Notes under the pieces: model-generated
Databases searched by the model: none
Told to the model about the DNA's origin: nothing
What the model saw: only the letters and a program-made list of their open reading frames with translations
Program-made: the position numbers and the translations under genes
In this document: positions 24,265 to 35,451 of the stretch, in pieces
Layout: each line of letters starts with the position of its first letter
Numbering within the stretch: the stretch's first letter is position 1
DNA from: Sanguinoderma infundibulare
Lineage: Eukaryota > Basidiomycota > Agaricomycetes > Polyporales > Polyporaceae
Length of the DNA: 64,000 nucleotides
Assembly (NCBI GenBank): GCA_032821775.1
Contig: JAVLRN010000005.1
Coordinates: 1,550,001 to 1,614,000, forward strand
Reading direction: 5' to 3'

Positions 24265-25082
24265 ATGGTCGACCTCTCTGCCCCTCAACCGCGCCTCGCG
24301 CCTGCCCTCTTCCCCAATCGTCCCTTGCCGAGGTCACACTCTCACCGCAGGCCCCTAGTAGTCGTCGACGAGACTTTCTACGTGAGTCCTTCCACCCCTC
24401 CCTCCAGACGCCCTCTCACTCATCCACATCCCCCTCCCAGTCCCTCCCCAAGCCCCGGGCCCTCAGAAGCCCCCAACCCCTCCTATCCCCGTACGTTTTG
24501 CCGGAGGACGCTGGTCTGCATAAAGTGAGCTCACTCTATGCGCGCTCCGATCGCCCGTTACTAACCAATCCGCAGTTATCGTCTAAGCCTCCATGTAGCC
24601 CTACCAAGAGGCGCAGAGCCCCCTCTCGTAACTTATCGCGCTCTGCGCGCCATCGTCACGGCGCGCGTTCGGATTGCTGTATCAATACCTTCCCCAGGCC
24701 CCTCACATCTCTCGACGATTTGCCCTGGATCTCCGCCATGTCCATCGAGCCGGACTCCTCCAACCCCGGGGACATCGCCGATCTCTCCCTCCTCGACACC
24801 AGCGAAGAAGAGGATTCGAGTGGACCCGGGCCCGTACGCCGTCGCAAGACATCATTGCGTTCCAATCCCCTCGCCAAGCCCTCACCCAAGGACGACGAAC
24901 CGCTCCGACTTCCCGTCCCCTTCCTTCACTACGACCCATGGTCCGACCTCGAGCCTCAGACCCCGCTCCCTCGGAAGCAATTCGTTCCGTCGGATGTCAC
25001 CTTCCACGGTCTCAACCCTCTGTTTCCGTGGGAGGAGATTGAAGTGCCATCGAGGCCGAACAACATCGAAACCCCCCATTAG
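24265..25082 (+). CDS. Uncharacterised 235-aa Ser/Pro-rich protein
   Basis: Three exons (24265-24381, 24441-24524, 24576-25082), both introns phase 0, the second with an ACTAACC branch point. The protein is low complexity at the N-terminus (LPRSHSHRRPLVVVDETFY) and basic in the middle (PTKRRRAPSRNLSRSARHRH). It has an acidic, possibly CK2-type patch, DLSLLDTSEEEDSSGPG, and ends with a more ordered-looking segment rich in aromatics and prolines (LHYDPWSDLEPQTPLP, FPWEEIEVPSRP). I do not recognise it. Composition suggests a disordered nuclear regulator or adaptor, but that is inference. Intron 2 (51 nt) is free of stops and keeps frame if retained. Confidence 0.5.
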
Positions 25083-26081
25083 CGCGTTTCTCCGCTCGGG
25101 ATCTTGATCGTGTCGCTGCCATCGTCGTTCATCTCTCTGGTCCACATCCATCTCTCAGCATTCACGTCCAGCATCGCAATAGCATCTAACATATTCTCGC
25201 ACATCCTTCCCTGCGCATCCCAAGTGTTTATTTCCCCAAGAGTCCCACGAACAAGCTCATACTCCCGTACGGCCTCGACGCCACAGATCTCTCACCCATC
25301 TTCCCATCCGCACGATCCTCGACGATGATCATCCCCCGCTACCATATCCTGATTCTGATGGACTTGCACCCTTCGTTTAATTTCTTGCGCCGCCGCCGCC
25401 GCCGTGGCGTGGTATCTATCGCCGTTCTGATCTGTCGTTCAGACGGTATTCGATCTACTACTCCTTTCTTCTTACGGCACGTAATCGACCATTTATTTTC
25501 CCATCCCCCACTTGTTCCCTCCTCGATTGTTGATTCCGCGATGCAGCTGCCGGCACCTTCTCGTATCATAGCTTTCGGATTGTAGTTATCGTTCTCGTTG
25601 TCCAGTGTCGTCATTGCTGCCGCCGTTGCTGCTGTTTTACGAATGTCACGTCTACGATGTGTGCTATATATTAACTGACGATGTATTCCAATGCCCTGAC
25701 ATTACAATATACGTAAATTTTTAGACCTTATCGGTCTGTGTTGTCTGTGTTTCGACGAATCCCAAATGCCAGCATATAAGCATCCTGGGAGGCCCAGCCG
25801 GCGACATTTGCCAGGCACGGTGTGGAGTGGGCATAGGGACCGTTTGGCTAAACGCCATCCTTCGCACAAAGTTCACACCACATCCTGCCTCGGACGAGGC
25901 TTGGCCAGTCGTCGACTCGCACCAGCTCGCACCATGAAGTCGAGTCACACCGACGCACGATGCTGCCCGTGGTCGGATAAATCTGGCCCCAATTCTCTTC
26001 TTCCACCACGACGATCTCCCCCGGCCAACCCCCCGCGCTTCATCCTATTCGACATCCTTGACGTTCCAAACACACACAACG
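25083..26081. other. Intergenic, no gene seen
   Basis: The first part is probably 3' UTR of the Ser/Pro-rich protein gene; it includes a short CGC/GCC repeat (25390-25406) and a CCGCCGTTGCTGCTG stretch near 25620. The last 250 bases before 26082 are CT-rich and probably hold the promoter and leader of the aminotransferase. No protein-like frame is seen. Confidence 0.5.
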
Positions 26082-27439
26082 ATGAGCGACCACGCACGCG
26101 TAGCTAACTTTGGCGCAGGTCCCTCCGCGCTTCCGCTCTCCGTGCTCGAGGAGGCACAGAAGGGCCTTGTCAATTTCAACGGCACGGGCATCGGTATCGC
26201 CGAGGTCTCCCATCGCTCGAAGGAGTTCCAGGCATTTGTGGACCAGTTTGAGAAGAACATCCGCGCGCAGCTCGAAGTGCCCCCCACCCACCGCATCCTC
26301 TTCACCCAGGGCGGCGGCACGGCTCAGTTCTCAGCCGTCGTGCTCAACCTCCTCGCGCGCCATCGCCTCTTGAACCCGAACGCGACGCCCGAGGAGACCA
26401 CGCTCGACTATGTCGTCACCGGCTCGTGGAGCAAAAAGGCGACGGAGGAGGCCCGGCGGATCGCAGCGGGGCACGGCACGGTGCGCACAGTGGTCGATGC
26501 GCGCGTGTACTCAAAGGACGGGAAGAGCTTCGACAACATCCCCCCGCACGCCGAGTTCCAATTCTCGCAAAACCCGGCCCTGATCTACTACTGCGAGAAC
26601 GAGACCGTCGACGGCGTCGAGTTCTCGCACGACGCGCAGAGCCCGGCCTCGTTCCCGTTCCACCTCCTCAAGACCGACGGCGCGCTCGCCCCGCTCGTCG
26701 CCGACTACTCCTCCTCGTTCATGTGCCGGCCGATCCCCCGCCTCGCCGACCACGCCGTCATTTACGCAGGCGCGCAGAAGAACATCGGTCCCGCGGGGCT
26801 GACGATCCTCATCGTGCGCGAGGACTGCATCGTCGACGTCGACGCGGCCGCAAAGCTCGGCGCGACGCCCGTCCCGCTCATCCTCTCCTACAAGGTCCTC
26901 GCGGACGCGGGGAGCCTGTACAACACGCCGTCGGTGTTCGCGATCTACGTCGCCGGGCTCGTGCTTGAGCGCATGAAGGCCAACGGCGGGCTGCCGTACT
27001 ACGAGGCCGTCAACAAGCGCAAGGCGCAGAAGCTGTACGCGGCCATCCACGAGGGCGAGCAGAGGCGCGTGTTTCGCCGGAAGGTGCAGCAGGGCTCGGA
27101 GAGCTGGATGAACGTCGTGTTTGAAGTTCTCGGGGAAGGCGCAGATAAGAAATTCTTGGAGGGCGCGGAGAAGGACGGCATGAAGGGTCTCAAGGGGCAC
27201 AGGTCAGTGTCACGCTCTGAGGTGTTTCCAGAGCTCCCGAAGGCTGACAGGTTGACGCAGATCCGTCGGAGGTGAGGAAACGCTTGTTGACCCGTTGGCG
27301 ATCTCGCTTACTCTTCATCCCAGGCATCCGTGTCTCACTTTACAACGCGATCACGGAGCAGGAAGTAGACAAGTTGATTGCGTTCATGACACGCTTTATG
27401 GAAGGTGTAGAGCAAAATCCAGCAGCAGAGGCGGCCTAA
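26082..27439 (+). CDS. SER1: Phosphoserine aminotransferase
   Basis: Three exons (26082-27202, 27261-27271, 27324-27439) give 415 aa. The start NFGAGPSALPLSVLEEAQ, the GIAEVSHRSKEF segment, TQGGGTAQFS, and the pyridoxal-phosphate lysine motif YAGAQKNIGPAG identify the class-V aminotransferase SerC/Ser1. It converts 3-phosphohydroxypyruvate and glutamate to phosphoserine in serine synthesis. The conserved C-terminal GHRSVGGIRVSLYNAI is built across an 11-nt microexon that supplies SVG. Reading through the first of these introns instead gives a wrong, truncated tail. A tRNA-Ser gene lies 96 bases downstream on the same strand, probably by coincidence. Confidence 0.95.
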
Positions 27440-27535
27440 AATGTGGAATAAAAAGTCAAAAAGTTTGTACATCGACGGTGATAAGGCTCAGGATCAATTC
27501 CAGGACATATTCTATCTGTTAACCGAAAGCTGTAA

Positions 27536-27629
27536 GTCACTTTGCCGGAGTGGTTAACGGGATCGCCTGCTATCTATAGCTGCCAGCGGTTGGGCTTTGC
27601 CCGCGAGTGTTCGAATCGCTCAGGTGACG
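27536..27629 (+). tRNA. tRNA-Ser(GCU) with 12-nt intron
   Basis: A class II tRNA. The acceptor stem GTCACTT pairs with AGGTGAC (one G-U), discriminator G. The anticodon stem is ATCGC/GCGGT with loop CT-GCT-A-A, anticodon GCT at 27569-27571. A 12-nt intron (27573-27584) sits one base 3' of the anticodon, the canonical site. A long variable arm GGGC-TTT-GCCC is diagnostic for serine. The T arm is GAGTG-TTCGAAT-CGCTC, with the expected B-box. The TTTTT at 27631-27635 is a Pol III terminator. It decodes AGC/AGU codons. Confidence 0.9.
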
Positions 27630-27630
27630 C

Positions 27631-27635
27631 TTTTT
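27631..27635 (+). terminator. RNA polymerase III terminator of tRNA-Ser
   Basis: Five T residues directly follow the discriminator-proximal base of the tRNA gene, the standard Pol III stop signal. Confidence 0.8.
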
Positions 27636-28951
27636 GGTCTGATCAGTAAAACCTCAACACCAGTATCGCTTTCTCTCAAACTACGTTCCATGCATGAACG
27701 AAAAATCTGCCATAGCACGACACTAGTACGACACCTTTTCCGTTCCCTGTCCAATAGTTTCTAAAGTTTAAGGACAGAACTACAAGACCGTTGTCTACGG
27801 TTGAGAATGCTGGCTCCAATATCTCGAAGCGTTGTACCCAATAGAATGTAGGACGTTAGGGAGCAGGGAACCGACGTAGGAAGAATGACTTACAAGGAAG
27901 CATACGCCCTTCAGCTGACTGGCAGTCTTGGAACATCACCGGTCATGTTCCGTCCAGTCGTATCCTCTGGGCCTCTCGACGCAAACCACTCCATTCCTTC
28001 TTCACTAGTGCTTTTTTTCCATGACTGGATCGACCTACTCAACTACCATGGATTGCTGTTGCAGCTATGCCAAAACACCGCCCTCCGATATTCGACCACC
28101 CATACATCACGTCGTCGGTCAGAATCCGAAGTCACGAAGTCAACCGTCAAAGTCATCGATGGCCCAGAATCCTGCCATCGGACTGACTGCGTGTAAATGT
28201 CGCATGCGGCACAAAGCGCCGCACTGTCCGTTCGCATCCACCCGGACGAGACGAGACGTACCAGGTCTTGGCCACATCGCCTTGCGCCACGCCGCCGGCC
28301 GGTGCTTGAAGTGCCGAAGCGGAATCCGTGCAGACGACCAATGGACCGTGACCGCCATCGTGTGTTCTTCGCCGCTACTGAGACAGGAGACGTGGGGTCT
28401 TGAGCCAGAAGACGAGGGCGGAGTGGTTCCGTGCCTGGTCCTGGCAGGAGCGACTTCGACTTCGCGGATAGATGCCTTCGCCTTGGCGTGCCGCGTCGCT
28501 CGTGCTGTTAGATTGACCCAGAGTCGGTATGCGACGTCGCCGCTCTCCCGAACAAATATGTCCGCCGTCGAGCTACACCTTAAAGGTGCGACCGGACCAT
28601 GCTTCTCCATTCTGCAAGTGCAGTCCAACTGCCCGTCGGGGAATCCACGCCATGCCCTGGACTGCGAGGAAGCAGTGTAGTCCGGCAGAAATCTATCATG
28701 GGGCCACCGTAATGTAACGAAGGATGCACCGGTGAAGCGTGACTTGCTGTTGGGATCGATCATGCCGCGCGCATCGAAACAAGACGAGTAGATGGATGTG
28801 GCAACAGAGTCGGATGCATTCTGTGCAGCAAGGCGTGTATGCATTGAACGGCGAGTCCAGAGCGATCTCTAAATAATGAGTGGTCCAGTACAGTATAATA
28901 CACCTAGTAACACAAGTCATCAAGTCCCGGTCGATATAAAACACGAGGCGT
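27636..28951. other. About 1.3 kb without a recognisable gene
   Basis: Overlapping frames of 219 codons (plus, 28021-28680) and 234 codons (minus, 28140-28844) exist. Both are rich in Arg, Cys, Ser and Pro without conserved-looking blocks, as expected of chance frames in GC-rich DNA. The part nearest 28952 is probably 3' UTR of the TBC gene. Confidence 0.45.
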
Positions 28952-31900
28952 TCACTGCCCTGACTTCAACAGCTCTCTCAACTCCTCGCTAATGATAGGC
29001 CGTTTCGGCTGCACCTCTACCGGTGTACCACTGACGCTGCCGGCACGCCGCTGTCGGAGGGTTGCCTTCGAGCGCGACGACAACTCTTCGGCTTCGCGCC
29101 GGTCGACGTCGGCGATAAGCTGGGAGAATGACAGGAAGAGGACCTCGGCCTGTGCGAGCGAGCTGTCGAGTTCGATAGACATGCTCAGCTCATTACAGTA
29201 CTGGAAGGGGAGATATTGCACATCAGAAAAGCTCCCGAAATGGGTATACGCGGACCGCACCTTCAAAATCTCATCAAACTGCGACGGCAGGGGGCCGACC
29301 CAGGAAGGGGGGAATGAATTTGTCAGACGCATGAACACCATGATTGAGGAGATTGCGGTGCGCACCTCGACCAAGTATCTGAGGATCACGTCCCGGTGTG
29401 ACTCCAAGACGGCGAGAGCCACAAACAGAACGAAGTGGGTGCTGTAGTAATCCGTCCAGAGGACTTCCCAGAGCCGGAGAACGTCCTCGAAGGGAAACTC
29501 GCGCTTGAATGCTATGAGGATCCATCTACGAAGGACCGTCAACCAAGGAATGAACGCCACATGGAACACGCCGACACATACCGGAAGCAGAAGAAGAGGT
29601 TGAGTCCATCGATTTTCTCTGCGCCCATTCGGTGAGTGATCGGATGGTGATGTCATGAAATACAACAGAACATACCAAGATGTCGGTAGAGCTCCGGGTC
29701 CATGACAGATATCAGCTGTTGCAGGGTCGACAGCTGCTTCTTCATGCCGCTCTGGTCGCGGAGGAAGTTCTGTTTCTGTCATACACCGCGCCAGCGTCAG
29801 ACGCCGCAGCACGGAAACGCTAAGTAAGACGACCGACCATGCGATCCATTATCTGCACGAAGCACCAGAAGGTCATCTCCTCGTCGCCGCCCATGACCAC
29901 ATAGACCGGGGCGCACAGATCGGACATTCCTTGAACGTAACCTAACCACATGAGTATTAGCGGCGCGCTCAGACGGATGTAGCATGATGCTTACCGAGCT
30001 CCCGCTCATAGAAATTGTACGTTAGAAGGACGCTGGCAAGGCGTTCAATATGTTCGTTCGTAGGAGCTTGGGCCCCGATGTCGCTGAGCTGGGGCGAGAT
30101 GGTGGAATACCTCATGTGCAAACCCTTTTCGTCCTCCATGTCCTCGTTCGCTGCCTGCGCAAACAGCGGTTGTGTCCGGTCTGTTCTTCTACAGTCTACG
30201 TCGATACGGTGGCGCTCCTGCAACGGTCCTGTGAGTCAACGGGGTCGAAACATGCTAGTGGGCGTACCTCTATCACATCCTGCCGCTCAAATACCTCCGG
30301 TACGCCCCACCACTCGTCCTTCACCTCGCGATACCGTTCTCTATGGTGAGAAGCGTTACTTCAGGCCGTCAAGAAACAGTCCTCTCGTACACACCTCTTG
30401 GCTTCCCATTCCTTCTCTCTTTGGGTCGTGTCGCCATCCCACTCATGCACTCCCAACAAGAAAGGCCAAACCTCCCTCCGAATGCTCGGGTCAATACCTC
30501 GCCTGAACACTTCCCGCTTCATCTCTTCTTTCCGGACCTTCGGCCTGCCATCCACATCGAACCAGCCCTTCCACATCTTCTCGTTAACTGGCTGTTTGGG
30601 AATCCGGGACGTCTTTGGTCGTGGCAAATTCGCAGTCGACTGGAGAAGCTCAAAGATGCCTAGAGACGAGTCCTCCTCCGCAAGGCCCGACGACGAGGCA
30701 GGAAGTGCCTGCGCCTCCTGCAGACGTGCACGTTCGCCCTCCTCGGCAACGATCCGTGCCCAGCGAGCGAGGTATACTCGCGCGCTCTCGAACTCGCCAA
30801 CGCCGCCTTTCTCCACCCAACTACCCCACTCCAGGTCTCCGTTGGCATTGACAAGACTCTTCACGGGTTCAGGTAGGTGAGGAACAATGGGTTTTGCAAG
30901 AGGGTGAGACAAAATCTGCTGTGCAGCGTGGGCTGCATGCCTTGTTATATGGGAGAACGATTGGAGGAGGGCCATTCGTGCTTGTGAAGAGGAGGTGGGA
31001 GAAGAGAGTGGCGAAAGTGAGCGGTGAAGGATGGACGACCTTTCAGAGTAGGTATTAACAGGGGTAGACAAGGGCCGCGGACGACGATGAGCAGGTATGG
31101 GAGAGTGCGAGTTCGCGTAGGAAGACTGAGCCAGGATATCGTCAACAGCGTCGTCGGCGAAGAGGGGCGTAGAATGCGTTTCAATGTCCTCCCGGGACGG
31201 ATCTACGAGATAGAGGTTTGACTGTAGGCAAGACCGTAGGAGATGGGAGTAGCCTCTGAGCTTTGCTAGAAGGTCCTCCCCGCCCCATGTACTGCCTTTG
31301 GGGGCATTCTCCGATGGCGGTGGTGGGTATGACATCGGACGCGGTTCAATGGGAGATTTGGCGGGCATGGTGAACGACCTTGATTCGTCGTCGTGGAAGT
31401 GGAGTGTGGGAAGAGTCGAGCCGTTAAAAAGATTGATAGCAATGGACCCATCTGTATGCGCCGTTGTTAATTGAAACACTAGCGGAATTACGGACAGACA
31501 TGAACTCACACCACGAAGACAAGGAAGGGGGATTCACGATTAAGGAGTATATAGAGGTTAATGGGACTGAGAAGGCATATGACTCTGGTCTTTGTGTAGG
31601 CAAGTCGATGAGGACCGCATCTACACTTGCCATTAGCCGGAGGGTTTAGTGGACATGGGATCGTGGAACGAACCTTCATCTTCATCGTCCGTAACAGCGT
31701 GCTCCTCGATCTTGACGAACTTGTCCCACTCACTCTGCCCCTTCTCATTGAGGAGAGACTCTGGAATCCACGCAAGCAAATATACGGGCTGCGCAGCCTC
31801 CTGCAGTCGCCGGGAGTAATTAGAACGCAATGGCACAGCATGCTCCGGCCAGTGGCTGACGCACCTTCTTCACCAGAGCGACGAACCCCGGGATGTTGTC

Positions 31901-32173
31901 GCGTGCGTACGCGGTGGGGTTCACATAGACCTTGGACTTGGAGTATATGAGCCTACACTTGCTGTCATCAGACGAGTCCACCGAAGATGCGGACGCCGCC
32001 AGGCTGCCTGCTTCTCGAGGACTAGAGGGACCTGTGTGCTTGATCTCGACCATCGACTCTACCTGCATGCCAGTAGTTAGCCTTCCGTTCTCATTCAGAG
32101 GGCATCGAGCAGCACGTACAGATATTGTCGAGAGTGTGCCGTCGAAGTGAGGTGAATGCGGGGAACCACGCAT
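28952..32173 (-). CDS. GYP7: Gyp7/TBC1D15-like Rab GTPase-activating protein
   Basis: A multi-exon gene of about 750-800 aa. Exon 1 is 32120-32173 (MRGSPHSPHFDG...) and exon 2 begins at 32062. The N-terminal domain includes LIYSKSKVYVNPTAYARD, VYLLAWIPESLL and SIAINLFNGSTLPTLHFHDD. This is the Rab-binding DUF3548 architecture of TBC1D15/Gyp7. The TBC domain starts at EVFRRGIDPSIRREVWPFLLG and carries both catalytic fingers: the Arg in RIDVDCRRTDR and the Gln in YVQGMSDL, then FPFEDVLRLWEVLW. Yeast Gyp7 inactivates the vacuolar Rab Ypt7. Exons of the TBC half were joined by eye. The start codon faces eS21 across 291 bases. Confidence 0.85.
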
Positions 32174-32464
32174 CAGAGAGACATGAGTGGAGTATATAAT
32201 GGCTCGATCGCTGCTGCGAGCCAAGTCTGAGTCTCAGTCTGGCAGGACTGCGGCACCGGCGCCTCTCTCGCCCCGGCAGCGCGTCATACCCCTCGCCATC
32301 ACGTGCTGGGTCTCGGCTGGGCGTCGCGAGGTCCCCGATGCGGAAGGCAGACAAATAGCGCCAAACAGGAGATCTGGAACTGTACAGTTGCTGAACCTTA
32401 CTCTGTCCGCCCACTGCCAACGACCCCGACGCCCCCCGCGCACGAAAACGTCCATCATCTAGCC

Positions 32465-32914
32465 ATGCAGAACGACCAGGTGCGTTTCGCATCATGCCCT
32501 TGCGCTGCATAAGAAATACTGAATGTTAGTTGCGGAAACTTTAGGGCCTCCTCGTTGACCTTTACGTCCCCCGCAAGTGCGCGGCGACCAGTGAGTGCAC
32601 ATATGCTGTAGGGTACAAGAATTATCGTTGCTGAACGCTCCCCAATGTTATTAGACCGCCTTATCACCTCCAAGGACCACGCGTCCGTCCAGGTCGCCGT
32701 CGTTGACGTCGATGCCGATGGCCGTGCCCTCCCCACCTCGACCACTTTCGCGCTCTGCGGCCAGGTCCGTGCCGACGGCGAGAGCGATGATTCCCTGAAC
32801 CGGTTGGCGACCAGGGCTGGTCGTAAGTATTCATTCTGATGTTGTTACTTCCGAATCCGACTAAGGTGATAATGTTCCGTAGTCCTCCGGAATGTGTGGT
32901 CGTACCAAAAGTAA
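32465..32914 (+). CDS. RPS21: Small ribosomal subunit protein eS21
   Basis: Four exons (32465-32479, 32545-32590, 32655-32822, 32883-32914) give 86 aa, the normal eS21 length. The 15-nt first exon encodes MQNDQ, then GLLVDLYVPRKCAATN, RLITSKDHASVQVAV, TFALCGQVRADGESDDSLNR and the C-terminal LLRNVWSYQK. eS21 is on the solvent side of the 40S subunit and takes part in late 18S rRNA maturation. All introns are in phase. The small first exon and early intron are typical of fungal ribosomal protein genes. Confidence 0.97.
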
Positions 32915-33211
32915 TTCACGCACGCTTTGCTCAGAGTTGCTGTTGTCACTGTATCCCTCGTCCCATCATCTCATTCACCGGCCAGATGGCTACTTGTAAA
33001 ATACCAATTCCGTGCGTGATCATTGCAGTGCGCCCCAAAACGTCAGGTATACGTATTCCCTGAGTGTCAGCATGCAGCCCGTGTTTCGGACGTCCTCCAT
33101 CATAAATCAACTATATCGTCTGTGCATCATTGTCATGACTGGGAATCGCAAATATGAATCGTACACTACGTGTACATGTGTTCGTGAATCTTCGTCCAGT
33201 ACGATTTCGAG

Positions 33212-34829
33212 CTACTGTTGCCACCCGTCCTTCCTAGCCTCCCCAGGAGAGTGCCCTGCCTCCTCATCACCTATGCTCGGCCTATCTGAGTATCGCTGCT
33301 CGGGCATTCGAGGGCGCATCGCGATGTTGTCGAGCTGATCGTTAGTTAGCGCTTGAGCTTCGGACAGCCTGGCTTGATGCGCGGGGCGGTCAGTACCACC
33401 ACGCTTGTACCGAGGCGGGAATGGAAGATGCGAGACGTCGGAGGTGAGAGGTGGGTAGTATTGGCGGTAGGAAAAGTAGGCCACGACCAGGCCGAGCAAC
33501 GAGCCCGTGAGGACGTCCTGCCAGTGGTGGCGGTAGTCCATGGTGCGCGAGATGGCGACGAGAGCCGCGCCGGAGAGGGGGACGAGCGCGAGCCATGCCT
33601 TTCCCTTCGGTGGAATGTCTGAGTATCGGTTTCAAAACGATAACCGGTGTACTCACTGTGTGACCCCGCTCGTCAAACAGATGCAGCTTGCCAGCCAGAT
33701 AAAACGCCAGGAAGCCCAATCCCGCAAAGGAAACTGGAAGAGGCGGAAGGGGTGAGAGGCTAAAACGAAGTCACCAGATCTATACTTACGGCTGGAATGA
33801 CCACTAGGGAAGCTTCTCCATCCATCCCTCAAGATCGCCACACTTGTCTGGGTGCAAATCTCCACCGTAGACAATCCGAAGTGCGGGTCCGTCGCATTGG
33901 TGATCGGCTGACAACGGTCAACCAAGTCTATCAACGACAAGACGTAAGCCTCTCCAGATTGCACGACGCGCGAAGCGTAAGCCTCACCCGGACGGGGTCG
34001 ACCGACAGTAATCTTGGAGAACTGGGTGATCGCGCCAGTGATGGAGCACGAGAGGAGCCCTGTGACGATATGAGAGACCCAGGGTGGATGGTAGAACCGT
34101 CAAAACGACTCACACCCAAGCCAACTACTGTGCCAGTCCCATAATGAGCGCAGAAGCAAGACGTTGATGATCGGCATGAGCACAATCGGCGCCACGGCAA
34201 AGATGATGTAGAGCATCCAAGGCTGAAGGCGAAGTCAATAATTACCGCACCGACATTGAGATGGTCGTCCTTACCGGCACTCGTTCGTGGACCGCATACC
34301 TAGCATGGCGTGTCAGATAGCTGCAGACGGGCAAAGTCAATTAACTCACGTGTGGAGCAGTCTGTCAAACGCCGTCAGCTGCGGGGATGCCAAAAGTATA
34401 ACAGTGACATCACGTACGAAGTATCGGTCAGGGAGAACTCTCGTTTGAATCCTGGGACTTTGTCGAGAGCGAAAAATGCGGCTCTGGGTGTGGCAGATTG
34501 AAAACAGGCACAGGTCGCGAGGTGGGGAACACCTACGCAAGGACAACGCACAATATCCTGAGGGCCACGAGATGACGACTAAGCACCGCGACGACTGCCT
34601 CCAAGATGAAGAGCACTCACCAGTCCGGCGCATACGACAAAAACGCTTGCTTGTTGAACCGGAACTTCCCCCCGAACCTCTGCCCAGCGGATGCCATGTT
34701 GATTCCCTCGGTCTCGATGGGCTCCCGTGAAGGAATGACGATGGTAGAGTAGACGGACGCGCTGGAGAGGGTCTGCGAGCGCGGGTGGAGAGGGTAGTCG
34801 TCGGGGTTGTCAAGACGGTGGTAGGACAT
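33212..34829 (-). CDS. PAP2-family lipid phosphatase (Dpp1/Lpp1-like)
   Basis: A multi-exon gene of roughly 330-360 aa. The N-terminus is polar and cytosolic ([13 protein letters not shown]), followed by several membrane segments (for example [18 protein letters not shown]). All three PAP2 signatures are visible: the [14 protein letters not shown] motif, PSGHSS, and [16 protein letters not shown] with its His and Asp. The C-terminal tail is polar. Dpp1/Lpp1-type enzymes dephosphorylate diacylglycerol pyrophosphate, phosphatidate and lysophosphatidate in vacuolar or Golgi membranes. A TATATA sequence lies only about 20 bases upstream of the first ATG, so the true start may be the in-frame Met that begins [10 protein letters not shown]. 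Confidence 0.83.
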
Positions 34830-35451
34830 CAATACAGATCGGGACGGTATATAGTGGGCGGCGGGCGCAGCACTCTAATTGGAGAGGCTGGTACCAAGAC
34901 AGTTGGACAGAGGGGAAGCACGCACGATCTCGTTTGCGCCCGCTCGCTAAAACGACCTCGCCTAAGTACAATTAAATAGGCGGTGTCTCGAGGTCGGTTT
35001 GCTTGGGTCCTGCCGTGCTCATACACCTGAGCAATACCTGAGCGTTCTCGACCGGAAGCTTGCGGTTTCAGTGAAAGTTTCCCCAGGGGCGGGCTCACGA
35101 AGACCATGCGTCAGCTCGGGCGCAAAGGCCTTGTTCAGATCCCGGAACTTCCAAGACGAAGACGTGACCGCCCGCAGCATAGTCCTTGGCACCCAGTTGT
35201 CAGTTGCCGTCGTCGCAGGGAGTAGCATGACAAGAAGTTACCGATGAGCCTCGACATCCAAAATATTCATAAAATGTCAATGTCGACGGGCTAAGGAAGG
35301 ACCGGCAAAATGAACAGCAGAGACGGCGGGTGCTACATATAACTTGACGTCAGACACCGTTCATACACACGCTCAAGCTCCGCTGCGCACAGACGCGCTC
35401 GTTCGCCGTTCTTGCACTCACACCACGATCACTTGACATCCACAGGACAGA
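34830..35451. other. Divergent intergenic region; weak short frames only
   Basis: Contains the TATATA at 34848-34853, and an ACATATAAC box near 35336 that could serve the PP4R2 gene. A minus-strand ATG at 35270 can be joined by splicing to a short frame ending near 35020, but the product resembles nothing and more than one phase is possible, so I do not call it. Confidence 0.4.

Noticed and set aside
25390..25406. Short CGC/GCC trinucleotide run
   Set aside because: Too short and imperfect for a microsatellite of note; lies in a probable UTR.
26511..27200. 229-codon minus-strand frame opposite phosphoserine aminotransferase
   Set aside because: The sense strand encodes a complete conserved enzyme. 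The antisense frame is compositional.
28021..28844. Overlapping frames of 219 (plus) and 234 (minus) codons
   Set aside because: They overlap on opposite strands; neither shows motifs, amphipathic pattern or sensible splicing. The Cys-rich part of the plus frame does not match a Zn2Cys6 or CCHC spacing.
35020..35270. Possible short spliced minus-strand gene beginning MNILDVEAHR
   Set aside because: More than one phase can be built, the product matches nothing, and it sits in the divergent region of two real genes.
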